From: Planctomycetaceae bacterium
Lineage (GTDB): Bacteria > Planctomycetota > Phycisphaerae > UBA1845 > UTPLA1
Assembly (NCBI GenBank): GCA_011525745.1
Contig: WYBU01000051.1
Span: forward strand, 1 to 35,538
Length of the DNA stretch: 35,538 bases
Direction of reading: 5' to 3'
The stretch's first letter is position 1. Each line of letters opens with the position of its first letter. The notes beneath the pieces were generated by a model. It searched no databases, was not told the DNA's origin, and saw only the letters and a program-made list of their open reading frames with translations. This document shows positions 15,339 to 23,948 of this stretch, one piece after another. Both the position numbers and the translations under genes were made by a program.

Positions 15339-16907
15339 CTAGCCGCTCGCTTCAATGCCGCTCATTCGCGCGGCGAATGCGTTACACGCAACGGCGTCCA
15401 GAACCTCTGCCAGCCGACCCGCCTGGGCCTGGCGCGTCCAGCGCCGCAGCCGCGTTCTGTCCGTCGGGACATCCGCTTCGCCGAGTCGCACACGTCTGAA
15501 AATCGCCTCCATCGCCGCCAGCGCGCCATCTTCGTCATCCGGCGGCACGCACCACGCGCCGGGAAACGAGCGCAGCAACCGCGCGGCAGCGCCGCGCGCC
15601 GGCGCCAGCGCCAAAATCGGCCGCGCGGCGCCCAGATACTCGTACAGCTTTGTCGACGCGTCGCCCTCGGTTCCCGGTCCGTCGGCCATCACCAGCACAT
15701 TGGCCGACGCGCGCGTCATGCACGCCAAAACCTGCTCGTGCGGCAGCGGATCGTGCACGACGACCGGCAGTCCGTGCGCCAGCTCCGCCAGCCGCGCGGC
15801 GTGCTCGCCCATGCGGCCGCACAGCACGAGCAGCGCACCACAACGTCGCGACTCATCCGTGGATGCAAAGCGACGAAAGGCGCGAACCAGAACCTCCGGC
15901 CGGCGGCCGGCGTAGAACGAGCCGGCATGAAAGAGGGTGAATCTCCCGGGTGTGAAGCATTCCGCCAGGCAGTCGGCCGCGCGTGGCTCGGTCGGACCGC
16001 AAGAGCCGTGGTCGTCGTTCAGGGCGCGCTCGAAGTCGGTCGGATCGAAACCGTTTTCGATCGTGACGAATCGGTCGCGCGCGACGGCGGGATAACGCTC
16101 GCGAAAACGCGCCGTCATCTCCTCGCTGACGCTCACGATGCATCGCGCACGGCGCACCACCGCCCGCTCCATCAGGCGCGCCGCCCGGCGTCGCCAGCCG
16201 GCGCGCCACGCCGGCGCATGTGCGTACTCGACCCACGGATCGCGGAACTCGGCGATCCACGGCCGCCGGATCGCTCGCTGCACCGCCCACGCGATGAGAT
16301 GATCGCTGAACGGCATTCCGGTCGAGTAGATCGCGTCGAAACGCCATCGCCGGTGCAGCCGTTGCGCGGCGCGCACGGCTCGTCGCAGTCTCCATACGCC
16401 GGGATCCGGCATCGACAGGCGTTCTTCGAGCCGCTCGACGCGCCACTTCAAGCCGCGATACCACCAGTCCGTTCCGCGTCCCAGCGGCGAGGTCAGCCGT
16501 GACACCGCGCGAATCAGCGGAGTCAGCGGCGCCAGGCGCTCGGCGATCGTCGCCGCGACGACCGGTTCGACCCACGCCGAAGCATCGTTCGTCACCGCGC
16601 CCGCCGACGACGGCGGCGCCACGGTCAGCACGACCGGCCGCCAGCCGGAGTCGGGCAGATAGCGCACCATTTTCGAGATGCGCAGCGCGCCCGGACCCGT
16701 CGCCGGCGGAAACCGGCTGGCGATCACGAGCACCGTTCGCTTGTCATTGTCATTCGCGGGGGGAGTTTCAGCGTCACATCGACCTGCCTTGCGGCGGTCT
16801 GGAAAACGCGAAATCGGCGCAGCCGGGCCGGCGCCGCCCCTGCGATGGCGCGCGCACGGTGCGATGTCTGCCAGGGCTGTGGCTGAATCAGTCTCCCGTG
16901 TGCCCAT
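15339..16907 (-). CDS. GT4-like glycosyltransferase
   Basis: A 522-residue glycosyltransferase, cytosolic or membrane-associated. Core features: VLVIASRFPPATGPGALRIS, KMVRYLPDSGWRPVVL, WIAEFRDPWVEY, VTIENGFDPTDF, LFHAGSFYAGRRPE and KLYEYLGAARPILA. The shared order of FPP-x2-G, VRYLPDxGWRP and AEFRDP shows that it is a paralogue of the GT half of the protein at 9750-12647. The first 50 residues are basic and poorly structured; homology would start near residue 53, but no ATG, GTG or TTG lies close before it, and the ATG at 16907 has GGAG 5 nt upstream, so I kept it. It lies 476 bp upstream of the deacetylase operon, with array 2 between them. Confidence 0.83.
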   Translation of the reverse strand: MGTRETDSATALADIAPCARHRRGGAGPAAPISRFPDRRKAGRCDAETPPANDNDKRTVLVIASRFPPATGPGALRISKMVRYLPDSGWRPVVLTVAPPSSAGAVTNDASAWVEPVVAATIAERLAPLTPLIRAVSRLTSPLGRGTDWWYRGLKWRVERLEERLSMPDPGVWRLRRAVRAAQRLHRRWRFDAIYSTGMPFSDHLIAWAVQRAIRRPWIAEFRDPWVEYAHAPAWRAGWRRRAARLMERAVVRRARCIVSVSEEMTARFRERYPAVARDRFVTIENGFDPTDFERALNDDHGSCGPTEPRAADCLAECFTPGRFTLFHAGSFYAGRRPEVLVRAFRRFASTDESRRCGALLVLCGRMGEHAARLAELAHGLPVVVHDPLPHEQVLACMTRASANVLVMADGPGTEGDASTKLYEYLGAARPILALAPARGAAARLLRSFPGAWCVPPDDEDGALAAMEAIFRRVRLGEADVPTDRTRLRRWTRQAQAGRLAEVLDAVACNAFAARMSGIEASG

Positions 16908-17067
16908 ACCGGCTCCGGTTCGGATTCCGCTGACCCATAACCGGTATCGGGTCGCGCCTGCGGCGACTGAAAGTACCGGCCCGATCCGGCGCGTCCGAAA
17001 AACGGAAAAGCGCGATCCCCGCCGCCGGACTGAATCCGCCGCCGCCGATGACCGTTATAGGAATCGG

Positions 17068-18318
17068 ATGTCCCGTATCCTGATGCTGCTGACGAACGAA
17101 TTTGCCCCCGATCCGCGCGTGGCGACCGAAATCGAGACGCTGATCGAAGCCGGCCACACGGTGCGGCTGATCTGCTGGGACCGAGAGACTCCTGCCGCCG
17201 GTGCGCTGCCGGCGCGGGAAATGCGTCACGGCGGCCGGCTGAGCATCGAACGGATTCATGTCCCCTCGACCCACGGGCGAGGGTTGTCACAGACGTGGCG
17301 CCTGGTGCGGTTCTGGCGCGTTGCGGGGCGACGCGCGGGCGACGAGCCGTTCGATACGATCCACGCGCATGACTTCGACACCTGGCCGCTGGCGTGGCAT
17401 CTCGCGCGACGCGGACTGCACCGCCGAGCCGCCGCGGAAAGCCGCTCAAACGCGGCGCTTGTGCTCGACGCACACGAGAGTTACTCGGACATGATGCGCG
17501 GTCATCTTCCGGGCTGGGCCTGCCGGCTGATACGCCGCATGGAGGACGTTCTGCTGCCGCAGGCGGATGCGGTGATCACCGTCGGACGGCGGCTGGCGGC
17601 GGAACTGACGTCGCGCGGCGCGCGAGGGGTTTGCGTTCTGCCCAACTGCAAGCGTCGGGCCGACTATCAAATCGAGGAGGAACAACGCCGCGCGTTCCGC
17701 GACGAGATGAACGTCGCGCCCGAGCAGTGGACGCTGGGTTACGTGTCGCACCTCGGGCCGGAGCGGCCGGTTCCCGCCATGATTCGCGCGGTGGCGGCCG
17801 AGCCGCGCGTCGTATGCATCGTCGGCGGCGACGGTCACTTTGCCCCGGCGCTGCGCGAGGCGGCGGCGCGGCATCCCAACATCCGCTATCTCGGACGCGT
17901 GCCGCCGCGCGACGTGCCGCGCATCAGCGCGTGCGTCGATGCGATCTTCTGCGGATTCGATCCCGACAATCCCAATGCCCGCTTCAGCGCGCCGAACAAG
18001 CTGTTCGAAGCGCTCGCCGCCGGCCGGCCGCTGCTGACCGGCACGTACGGCGAAATCGGAGAGATTGTGTCGCGACACGGCTGCGGCGTGGCCCTGCCGC
18101 GCTTCGACGAAGCGGAGCTTGCCCGCGGGCTGGCAACGCTGTCGGATCCGGCGGCTCGCGCGGAGATGGCGATCCGCTCGGCGGAACTGGGGCGCGCTCA
18201 GTACGATTGGGACTTCGTGAAAGGTCGGCTGATCGAGCTGTATGCCGCGCTTCAGCGGCGAAGCTGCTGCGCGAAGCCCGGCTGCGCGAACAGCCTCTTG
18301 GCCTCCCCCACCAGGTAG
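17068..18318 (+). CDS. GT4 family glycosyltransferase
   Basis: A 416-residue GT-B glycosyltransferase. The N-terminus RILMLLTNEFAPDPRVATE with the APDPRV motif is characteristic of one GT4 subgroup; then IHAHDFDTWPLA, LDAHESYSDM, DAVITVGRRLA, LPNCKRR, LGYVSHLGPERP, RYLGRVPPRDVP and SAPNKLFEALAAGRPLL. The ATG at 17068 has AGGA 5 nt upstream; the longer frame from 16678 overlaps the divergent gene and is not supported. Transcribed divergently from the polysaccharide operon across 160 bp. The last 67 nt overlap the convergent folC gene, and the C-terminal tail (RSCCAKPGCANSLL) is therefore folC antisense; the original stop may have been lost. Confidence 0.88.
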   Translation: MSRILMLLTNEFAPDPRVATEIETLIEAGHTVRLICWDRETPAAGALPAREMRHGGRLSIERIHVPSTHGRGLSQTWRLVRFWRVAGRRAGDEPFDTIHAHDFDTWPLAWHLARRGLHRRAAAESRSNAALVLDAHESYSDMMRGHLPGWACRLIRRMEDVLLPQADAVITVGRRLAAELTSRGARGVCVLPNCKRRADYQIEEEQRRAFRDEMNVAPEQWTLGYVSHLGPERPVPAMIRAVAAEPRVVCIVGGDGHFAPALREAAARHPNIRYLGRVPPRDVPRISACVDAIFCGFDPDNPNARFSAPNKLFEALAAGRPLLTGTYGEIGEIVSRHGCGVALPRFDEAELARGLATLSDPAARAEMAIRSAELGRAQYDWDFVKGRLIELYAALQRRSCCAKPGCANSLLASPTR

Positions 18319-19691
18319 AACGATCCCGTGATGCACAGCAGGTCTTCGCGCGTCACCGCCTTGGCGGCGGTGTGCACGGCGGCCTCGAGGTTCGGCTCGA
18401 CCTGTGCCATGCGGCCGGTCAGCTCGACGAACCGCGCCGCCAGTTCCTGCGGTTCGCACGCCCGCGGCGAGGGGATGCGCGTGAAGATGATCTTGTCGGC
18501 GCCGAGTTGCAGATGCTGCAACATCCCCTGGAGGTCCTTGTCGGAGGCGCAGCCGAAGATCAGCACCATCGAATCGTACGAAATATTCTGGCCGATGGCG
18601 CGCATCAGGGCGTCGATGCTGGCGCCGTTGTGCGCCGCATCGACCAGCACGCGCGGCGAGTCGCAGATCATCTCCATCCGGCCGGGCAGGTGCACCGACG
18701 CCAGGCCGTTGATGGCCGCTTCGTCGTCGATGCGAAAGCCCTGGCTGCGCAGCACATCGAGCATGCTCAGCGCCACGCCGCAGTTGATGGCCTGATGCTC
18801 GCCGGGCAGCGGCACGGCCAGATGCTCGAAGCGGCTGGTGGAGGTCGAGATCGACACGCGCGTGTGCGGCCCGTTGGCGCGCGAGCGCTCAAAGCGATAG
18901 CTGAATTCGATGTCGTCGCCGGCGAATCGCAGCGGGGCGCCGACGCGCTCCGCGATGCGGCGCAGCGTGCGCTTCACTTCCGGCGTCTGCGGCGCCGAAA
19001 TGGCGGGCACGCCGTGCTTGAAGATGCCGGCCTTCTCCTCGGCGATCGCCGAGAGCGAATGACCCAGCATCGACATGTGGTCCATGCTGATGCTCGTCAG
19101 GGCGCAGACCGCCGGGCGCGGAACCACGTTGGTGCAGTCGAGCCGCCCGCCCAGTCCGGTTTCGAGAATCGCAAGGTCGACCTTCTTGTCGGCGAAATAG
19201 GCGAACGCGCCTACGGTGAGCGCTTCGAAGAACGTGGGCTGCTTGCCGCGGAGCACCTTGCCGGCAACCTCGGCGACGCGGCCGATAACGCGGGCGAACT
19301 CGTTCTCGGAGATCATACGTCCGTTGACGACGATGCGCTCGCGCACGTCCATCAGATGCGGCGACGTGTACAGCCCGACGTGAAGCCCGTTGGCCGCCAG
19401 CATGTGGTATAGCATCGTGGCGGTGGAACCCTTGCCCTTGGTGCCGGCGATGTGCGCGACCTTGATGCGTTTGTGCGGGTTGCCCAGCGCCGCGAGCAAG
19501 CGCTGCGTCTGAGCCAGATTGAAGGCGGGGCGCGCACGATGCGGCAGGACGATCCGCTCGTAGTTCACGAGCGATTCGAGATAGGCCTGGGCCGCTCGAA
19601 AAGTGCGGATTTGCCCGTTGCCATTCGTCCGCTTTTCGACTCGTCGGGGTTTGCGAACGCGTTGAGCGATCATGGAAGCAGCCATAACCAT
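18252..19691 (-). CDS. folC: Folylpolyglutamate synthase / dihydrofolate synthase
   Basis: A 479-residue Mur-ligase-type enzyme that joins glutamate to folate (and possibly dihydropteroate) with ATP in the cytoplasm. Clear family motifs: LVNYER near the start, the P-loop AGTKGKGS, LYTSPHL, ETGLGGRLDCTN, ISMDHMSMLG, EKAGIFK, VDAAHNGAS (the C-domain DAAHN motif) and ITGSFYLVGE. Length is somewhat above the usual 420-440 because of about 30 extra N-terminal residues. The frame is open to 19751, but a strong promoter (TTGACC, 17 nt, TACGAT) lies between that codon and the ATG at 19691, so the start is placed at 19691. Stand-alone housekeeping gene. Confidence 0.93.
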   Translation of the reverse strand: MVMAASMIAQRVRKPRRVEKRTNGNGQIRTFRAAQAYLESLVNYERIVLPHRARPAFNLAQTQRLLAALGNPHKRIKVAHIAGTKGKGSTATMLYHMLAANGLHVGLYTSPHLMDVRERIVVNGRMISENEFARVIGRVAEVAGKVLRGKQPTFFEALTVGAFAYFADKKVDLAILETGLGGRLDCTNVVPRPAVCALTSISMDHMSMLGHSLSAIAEEKAGIFKHGVPAISAPQTPEVKRTLRRIAERVGAPLRFAGDDIEFSYRFERSRANGPHTRVSISTSTSRFEHLAVPLPGEHQAINCGVALSMLDVLRSQGFRIDDEAAINGLASVHLPGRMEMICDSPRVLVDAAHNGASIDALMRAIGQNISYDSMVLIFGCASDKDLQGMLQHLQLGADKIIFTRIPSPRACEPQELAARFVELTGRMAQVEPNLEAAVHTAAKAVTREDLLCITGSFYLVGEAKRLFAQPGFAQQLRR

Positions 19692-19700
19692 AGGGGAGTT

Positions 19701-19729
19701 ATCGTAACGTTCGATCACAGCGGGGTCAA
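19701..19729 (-). promoter_or_regulatory. Sigma-70-type promoter of folC
   Basis: TTGACC (19729-19724) and TACGAT (19706-19701) are separated by exactly 17 nt. The -10 box ends 9 nt before the ATG at 19691, so the message would be leaderless or nearly so; no Shine-Dalgarno sequence is visible. Confidence 0.6.
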
Positions 19730-20182
19730 GCGTCGAATCGAGGGCCGTCATCGCCGCCCGTTCCCCGTACTATCGATATAATATCATGTATAACAATACT
19801 TTACGATCATACACCTGTCGAAAAAAGGATATTCACAAAGGCACAAAAACGTTCAAACCAACCGATTATTGGCCCATTCGATTGCGGGATGATAGTAATG
19901 CATATTGCCTTGCCGCAACGGTCTGTGCCCTTGCAACGCTCATCCCGATTCTCTTACCGGACCTTGTTATCAGAGATACGTCCCAATAACTCAATCGCCG
20001 TTGCGCAAGGACCCGGGTCTTGAGCGCGCGAATCGTTACACCCTATTTATACAGGACGGATTCGGAAGCGTGGCGGTTCGCCGCTGCAACAAAGAAGCCC
20101 TGTAATCGCAGACTGCCGGTTTATCCGCCGCGCGTCCAATAATATGAACCGACTCGTCAAGTGTGTTACGCCCGAGGCGAAG
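19730..20182. other. AT-rich gene-poor island
   Basis: From about 19770 to 20160 base composition falls sharply compared with the rest of the window, with TATCGATATAATATC near 19771 and AAAAAAGGATATTCACAAAGG near 19820. The only ORF of note (67 codons from 19786) has no recognisable product. Possible promoter pairs: TCGACA-N17-TATTGT on the minus strand (19821 to 19793) and TTGAGC-N18-TATTTA on the plus strand (20020 to 20049). A small RNA, a foreign insertion or a regulatory region are all possible. Confidence 0.5.
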
Positions 20183-20446
20183 TCACTTTGACCCGCGCAT
20201 CCGGTCAAGATCTTCCCGCAACTCCGGCGAAACATAACGACTTTCCCATTCCGGTGTCTCTGCAATCGCCGCCAGCGTTCGCTCGTAGCGCGTGTCGATG
20301 TCCGCGGCGCTGTCCACGAACAGCACGCGCCGGCCGCGCAGCTCGCACAGCCCGCCGCCATCTCCGCCGAGCGACTCGCGACGAATCTCCAGGCCGATCT
20401 GTTCCGCCAGCGTCAACAGCGCCTCTAGGCGTTGGTGCAGGTCCAT
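20183..20446 (-). CDS. Small soluble protein, unknown function
   Basis: An 87-residue protein, MDLHQRLEALLTLAEQIGLEIR then a Gly-rich turn (GGDGGGLCELRGRRVLFVD), followed by a charged helical C-terminus ending RMRGSK. The pattern of an N-terminal helix, a GGGLCxLRGxxVLFVD strand pair and an acidic helix matches small hypothetical proteins I remember from planctomycetes, without known function. The frame is open to 20641; I placed the start at 20446 because a TTGACC-N17-TTTGAT promoter ends 6 nt upstream of it. An ATG at 20467 is the alternative. Divergent from the aminotransferase gene, with only 55 bp between the starts. Confidence 0.62.
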   Translation of the reverse strand: MDLHQRLEALLTLAEQIGLEIRRESLGGDGGGLCELRGRRVLFVDSAADIDTRYERTLAAIAETPEWESRYVSPELREDLDRMRGSK

Positions 20447-20452
20447 ACGCGC

Positions 20453-20481
20453 ATCAAACCGCGCCATCCCGACCGGGTCAA
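20453..20481 (-). promoter_or_regulatory. Promoter of the small protein gene
   Basis: TTGACC (20481-20476), 17-nt spacer, TTTGAT (20458-20453), then 6 nt to the ATG at 20446. Same layout as the folC promoter. It interlocks with the divergent aminotransferase promoter. Confidence 0.45.
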
Positions 20482-20488
20482 CGACGCA

Positions 20489-20494
20489 TAGAAT
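20489..20494 (+). promoter_or_regulatory. -10-like box TAGAAT before the aminotransferase gene
   Basis: TAGAAT ends 7 nt before the ATG at 20502. No -35 box is evident. Confidence 0.35.
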
Positions 20495-20501
20495 CACGCT
20501 T

Positions 20502-21740
20502 ATGTCGCACCGCCGCACCGGCTCGTCGCGCCTGCGTTTCATCTTGCGCGATGTGATCGGCCTGCGCGGCGATCCAGAGACCGCCACCGCCGCGTACGAG
20601 GAAACCTTCGAGGCACACCTGGGATTCGGCGGTCGCGCCATCGCCTTCGGAACCGGCCGCTCGGCGCTCTATGCCATCCTGCGAAGCCTCGACGTCGGCC
20701 GCGATGACGAGGTCATTCTCTCGGCCTACACGTGTCACTCGGTGCCGCGGACGATTCGCGCGACCGGCGCCCGCGCCGTTTACGTCGATATCGATCCGGA
20801 CAATCTCGGTCCCGATCCCGCACACGTCGTCCAGGCCGTCACGCCGCAAACCAAAGCGATCCTCGTGCAGCACAGCTTCGGCTGGCCGGCGCGCGTCGAT
20901 CTGATTCGCGAGACGGCCGCACGGCACGGCCTGCCGGTGATCGAGGACTGCTGCCAGACGCTCGGCGCTCGACTGCACGATATGCCCGTGGGTTCCTTCG
21001 GCGTCGCGGCGTTCTTCAGCTCGCAATGGAACAAGCCCTACAGCACCGGCCAGGGGGGCATGGCGGTCGTTCACGACGGCGAGCTGGCCGAGCGCGTTCG
21101 CGACTTTCGCGACGAGCATTCGGCGTTGCCGAACCGGATGCGACGCAAGACGCTCGCCGCCGAGTTGCTGGCTTTCGAGTTGTTCATGTACCCGAGCACG
21201 GCGGCGGCGCTGACGTCGGCGTTTCGCGCCCTGTCGCGCGTCTTCGGGCTGCACGGGGGCGACTCGGCGATGTCCGACGAGGAGGTGCGGCGCGAGCTGG
21301 AGCACGGCGAATGGCCGACGACGCTGCAAGCGGTGCTGGGGCGCTTGGAAGTCGAACGGCACGCGCAGCAATCCGCGCAGCGCCGGACGACCGCGGAAGC
21401 GCTGCGCGCGTCGCTCAAGACGCTCGGGTTTGCGCCGCTCGATCGTGCGGCAGACCGTGAAGAAGCGCCGCTGCGGCTGCCGGTGCGCGTGCGCGATCCG
21501 CTGGCCGCCATCGCGGCGGCACGGCGCTATGGTTTTGAGTTGACAACGTGGTTCGACGTGCCGCTCGATCCGCTGGCCGCCTATCGCCCCGAGCCGGACT
21601 ACGCGCCCGGCGCGTGCCCGCGCGCCGAGCAGGCCGCCCGGCAGATCGTGCTGGTCCCCCTCGGTCGGCGCATCACGCCGCGCGTCGTGCGGCGAATCGA
21701 GCGGTTGTTCCGCGAACACCCCGAGCTGCGCATCGGTTGA
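20502..21740 (+). CDS. DegT/DnrJ/EryC1/StrS-type sugar aminotransferase
   Basis: A 412-residue PLP-dependent enzyme of the fold type I sugar aminotransferase group, which usually aminates a keto-sugar bound to a nucleotide. Visible: FGTGRSALYAILRSLDVGRDDEVI (cofactor phosphate region), VDIDPDNLGPDPAHV, VQHSFGWPARVD, VIEDCCQTLGA (the D-x-Q pair contacting PLP) and the Schiff-base lysine in SSQWNKPYSTGQGG (Lys178). The ATG at 20502 is preceded by a TAGAAT box; the frame upstream overlaps the divergent gene. Together with the nucleotidyltransferase at 1683 it could supply an amino sugar for the glycan, but the substrate is not determined. Dehydratase and epimerase partners are absent from the window. 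Confidence 0.85.
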   Translation: MSHRRTGSSRLRFILRDVIGLRGDPETATAAYEETFEAHLGFGGRAIAFGTGRSALYAILRSLDVGRDDEVILSAYTCHSVPRTIRATGARAVYVDIDPDNLGPDPAHVVQAVTPQTKAILVQHSFGWPARVDLIRETAARHGLPVIEDCCQTLGARLHDMPVGSFGVAAFFSSQWNKPYSTGQGGMAVVHDGELAERVRDFRDEHSALPNRMRRKTLAAELLAFELFMYPSTAAALTSAFRALSRVFGLHGGDSAMSDEEVRRELEHGEWPTTLQAVLGRLEVERHAQQSAQRRTTAEALRASLKTLGFAPLDRAADREEAPLRLPVRVRDPLAAIAAARRYGFELTTWFDVPLDPLAAYRPEPDYAPGACPRAEQAARQIVLVPLGRRITPRVVRRIERLFREHPELRIG

Positions 21741-21878
21741 CGGCGGCGGCGAAGACAAGAAACCAGGATGACCGGCCCACCGCAACGCGGCGCGTTTCCT
21801 GTTGCGAGCCTCAAGCGCGAGCGCGACTTCACCAGCGCTGTGGCAGGAAGTCCCCGGCGATGGCGCTTGAGGCTCGAA
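21741..21878. repeat. Short spacer with dispersed repeats
   Basis: Between two convergent genes are a GGCCCACCGCAACGCGGCG module (near 21774), related to the end of the 63-bp direct repeat, and two facing copies of the GAGCCTCAAGCGC type (near 21808 and 21865). Confidence 0.6.
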
Positions 21879-22685
21879 TCAACATCCGCGAGGCTGATCG
21901 CTCACTGCTTCCCGCTCGGGTGTTAACTTGCCATCGAGATATCGCGTCACTTCGCGCACCAGCGCGCGATCGGCAGCGCTGAGGCGGCGGCGGCCGAGAT
22001 AGTACGTCAGCCAGCGCAGCCGCTGCGTGCGCGTCAGCCGCTGTCGCGCCAGCTTGTCGAGCTGCGCCAGATCGCGCATGCGGCCGTGCGCGCGGCCCCA
22101 CCGCGTGCGCAGCGGGCCGCCGCGCGACGAATCGATCGGGATGACGTCAAATCCGTCGCCGGCCGGGCGAATCAGCAGATTACGCCATTGAAGGTCGAAA
22201 TGATAGAAGTGCGCCGCGTGCATGCGCGCCACCGCGCCCGCCACGGCGCGCATGAGTCGAGCCATCGCGCCTGGCGGAGTCGGCGCGAGCGGCCATTCAT
22301 CGAGTCCGACGGCGCCCTCGACTGCGCGCGTCAGCAGGAAGGCATCCAGCAGGCGCACACCGCGGCGGTGCACGCCGTACGCGATGACGTCCGGCGTATT
22401 CAGCCCGCAACGTGAACGCAACCGCTCGAAGTTGCGCGCCTCGACGCGCGCCTTGTCGACCGCCCAGCGCCAGCGCCGCCGCGGACCCGCGTAGCGATAG
22501 CGCTTCAAGAACAGCGTTTCGCGACGCCCGCCGGCTTCAATCGCGATGCGCCGCGTCCGCGTCGTGCCCGACTGCGAAACGATGACGCCCAGTGACGTAT
22601 CGACAAAATCGCCATAGTCGCGCAAGCCCGCCGCCGCCAGCGGCTCGCGCATCTGCGGCTCGACCCAACGAATGACCGCGCCCAT
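21879..22685 (-). CDS. WaaP/Kdo-kinase-like lipopolysaccharide kinase family protein
   Basis: A 268-residue protein kinase-like enzyme that probably phosphorylates a lipopolysaccharide core sugar or similar glycolipid. Features: LFLKRYRYAGP (ATP-binding lysine), EARNFERLRS (helix C Glu), MHAAHFYHFDLQWRNLLI (catalytic H-x-D-x4-N, Asp near residue 164) and DVIPIDSSRGG in place of the DFG segment. The frame reaches a TTG at 22760, but the ATG at 22685 is preceded 7 nt upstream by TAAACT and is the likely start. It may act with the LptF/LptG genes and the glycosyltransferases on a shared envelope glycolipid; that link is inference. Confidence 0.82.
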   Translation of the reverse strand: MGAVIRWVEPQMREPLAAAGLRDYGDFVDTSLGVIVSQSGTTRTRRIAIEAGGRRETLFLKRYRYAGPRRRWRWAVDKARVEARNFERLRSRCGLNTPDVIAYGVHRRGVRLLDAFLLTRAVEGAVGLDEWPLAPTPPGAMARLMRAVAGAVARMHAAHFYHFDLQWRNLLIRPAGDGFDVIPIDSSRGGPLRTRWGRAHGRMRDLAQLDKLARQRLTRTQRLRWLTYYLGRRRLSAADRALVREVTRYLDGKLTPEREAVSDQPRGC

Positions 22686-22692
22686 CGGCGGG

Positions 22693-22698
22693 AGTTTA
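22693..22698 (-). promoter_or_regulatory. -10-like box TAAACT before the WaaP-like gene
   Basis: TAAACT on the minus strand ends 7 nt before the ATG at 22685. No -35 box or Shine-Dalgarno sequence is apparent. Confidence 0.35.
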
Positions 22699-22752
22699 CC
22701 CGTAGCGGCGCGGGCGGCGCACGCCACAGCCGTGAACCGCCGATGCACGCTG

Positions 22753-23649
22753 TTATTCAATGGGCATGTATATGTCGGTCAGCAAATCGGCCGGCGCGGT
22801 GTTCATCGGGCTGTTCAGATAGTGCTCCATGCACGGGGCCGAGCGCGCTTCGTGGCCGGCGGCGGGCATCCACTCACCGCAAAGCCGCGTGTAGGTTTCG
22901 CCCAGCTTTTCGTAGGGGCCGCGATGCCGCGTAACCGCGTAGCGTCCGCCGCCGATCTCCTGCACGCCCACGGCGCCTTCGGGCGCTACGTCGCGCGTGA
23001 CCGTCAGACAGGCGTCGTAACGCAGCTTGTCGGGCGGCGTCACGCTCGGATCGTCATAACAGACACCCAGCAACCGCGCACCGGGACCGACCAGCCCGCG
23101 CGGGCCGGCCCACGAGAACAGACGGCCCCACGCTTCGCCACAGGCCTGGTACGGCCCGATGTGCCGCACGAAAACCACTTTCGTCGGCGGCACATCTTCA
23201 ACTCGAACGTCCATGGCAGCTCCTTTCGAACGATGAGGAATGAAATCGCTCGGTGCACCGTCGGCGGCAAAGTGAACGCCGCTGGGGACCGGCGGCGGAG
23301 GCATGATGCGGTGCGTTTCGCGGTATTGCGCCGGCGGTATGCCGAACATGGCCCGGAAGGCGCGCGTAAACGACTCGTGCGTCTCGTAGCCCGCCTCGAA
23401 GGCGATCTGCGTCACCGGCAGATCCCTTGCCTTCAGACGCATCGCGGCCCGCTCCAGACGCAGCCGCCGCACGTGCTCCATGACCGACTCGCCCACCATG
23501 CCGCGGAAAATGCGGTGAAAGTGGTAGGGCGAGAAATGAGCCAGCCGCGCCAGCTCCACCAGCTCCAACGGATCGTCCAGGCGACGCTGGATGTGCACCA
23601 GGACGCGCAGCATTCGTTCCTTGTAGCCTTGTTCAGTCGTTGGCGACAC
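22753..23649 (-). CDS. AraC-family regulator with GyrI-like effector domain
   Basis: A 298-residue transcription factor. Residues 10-115 are the double helix-turn-helix AraC domain: ELARLAHFSPYHFHRIFRGM, then VTQIAFEAGYETHESFTRAF and FGIPPAQYR. Residues 140-298 are a GyrI-like (SOUL/BmrR-type) small-molecule-binding domain: VFVRHIGPYQACGEAWGRL, LGVCYDDPSVTPPDKLRYDAC, YAVTRHRGPYEKLGETY. This pair occurs in regulators that sense drugs or other hydrophobic ligands. The start is a GTG at 23649 with CAGGAG 9 nt upstream; the frame continues to 24012 only through repeat DNA. The effector and targets are unknown, and no transporter or resistance gene adjoins it. Confidence 0.88.
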   Translation of the reverse strand: MSPTTEQGYKERMLRVLVHIQRRLDDPLELVELARLAHFSPYHFHRIFRGMVGESVMEHVRRLRLERAAMRLKARDLPVTQIAFEAGYETHESFTRAFRAMFGIPPAQYRETHRIMPPPPVPSGVHFAADGAPSDFIPHRSKGAAMDVRVEDVPPTKVVFVRHIGPYQACGEAWGRLFSWAGPRGLVGPGARLLGVCYDDPSVTPPDKLRYDACLTVTRDVAPEGAVGVQEIGGGRYAVTRHRGPYEKLGETYTRLCGEWMPAAGHEARSAPCMEHYLNSPMNTAPADLLTDIYMPIE

Positions 23650-23797
23650 GCGGCGGCGCTCCTGATTCGCTGTGACACGCTCAGTATGCGCTATCGGATC
23701 ACGTGTGGCTTGACCGTTTTTGCGGATTTTCACACGCGAGTCGAATTCGAGAGCGTATGGCCGCCGCGCTACTGGTCCTGGGCAGAATTGTTGCATC

Positions 23798-23927
23798 TTA
23801 GAACATGTATGAGAAGCCCGATTCGAGGAGTGCAGTTGCAGTCGATCGTTTCGCTGCTCGCGACGACGGCCCGCCGCTCGCTCACAGCCGCGGTTCGGTT
23901 CAGCCTTCTCAAACGCGTTCATATCGC
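23798..23927. repeat. 130-bp imperfect direct repeat, copy 1
   Basis: Aligns with 24243-24371 along its whole length: both run from AGAAC(A/G)TGT through CAGTTGCAGTCGATC and the GCCGCGGTTCGG repeat core to a TTCATATCGC or TTCATCGCG end. The two copies flank the palindrome cluster at 23949-24235. Confidence 0.75.
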
Positions 23928-23948
23928 AAGAACTCCCAGGCTCAGCCT

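Noticed and set aside
19692..19751. Earlier folC start at 19751
   Set aside because: The promoter with 17-nt spacing lies between that codon and the next ATG, so translation from 19751 would need a different, unseen promoter.
19786..19989. 67-codon ORF as a gene
   Set aside because: No recognisable domain, no Shine-Dalgarno sequence; the nearest -10-like box would be only 3 nt from the ATG. Composition follows the AT-rich island rather than coding signal.
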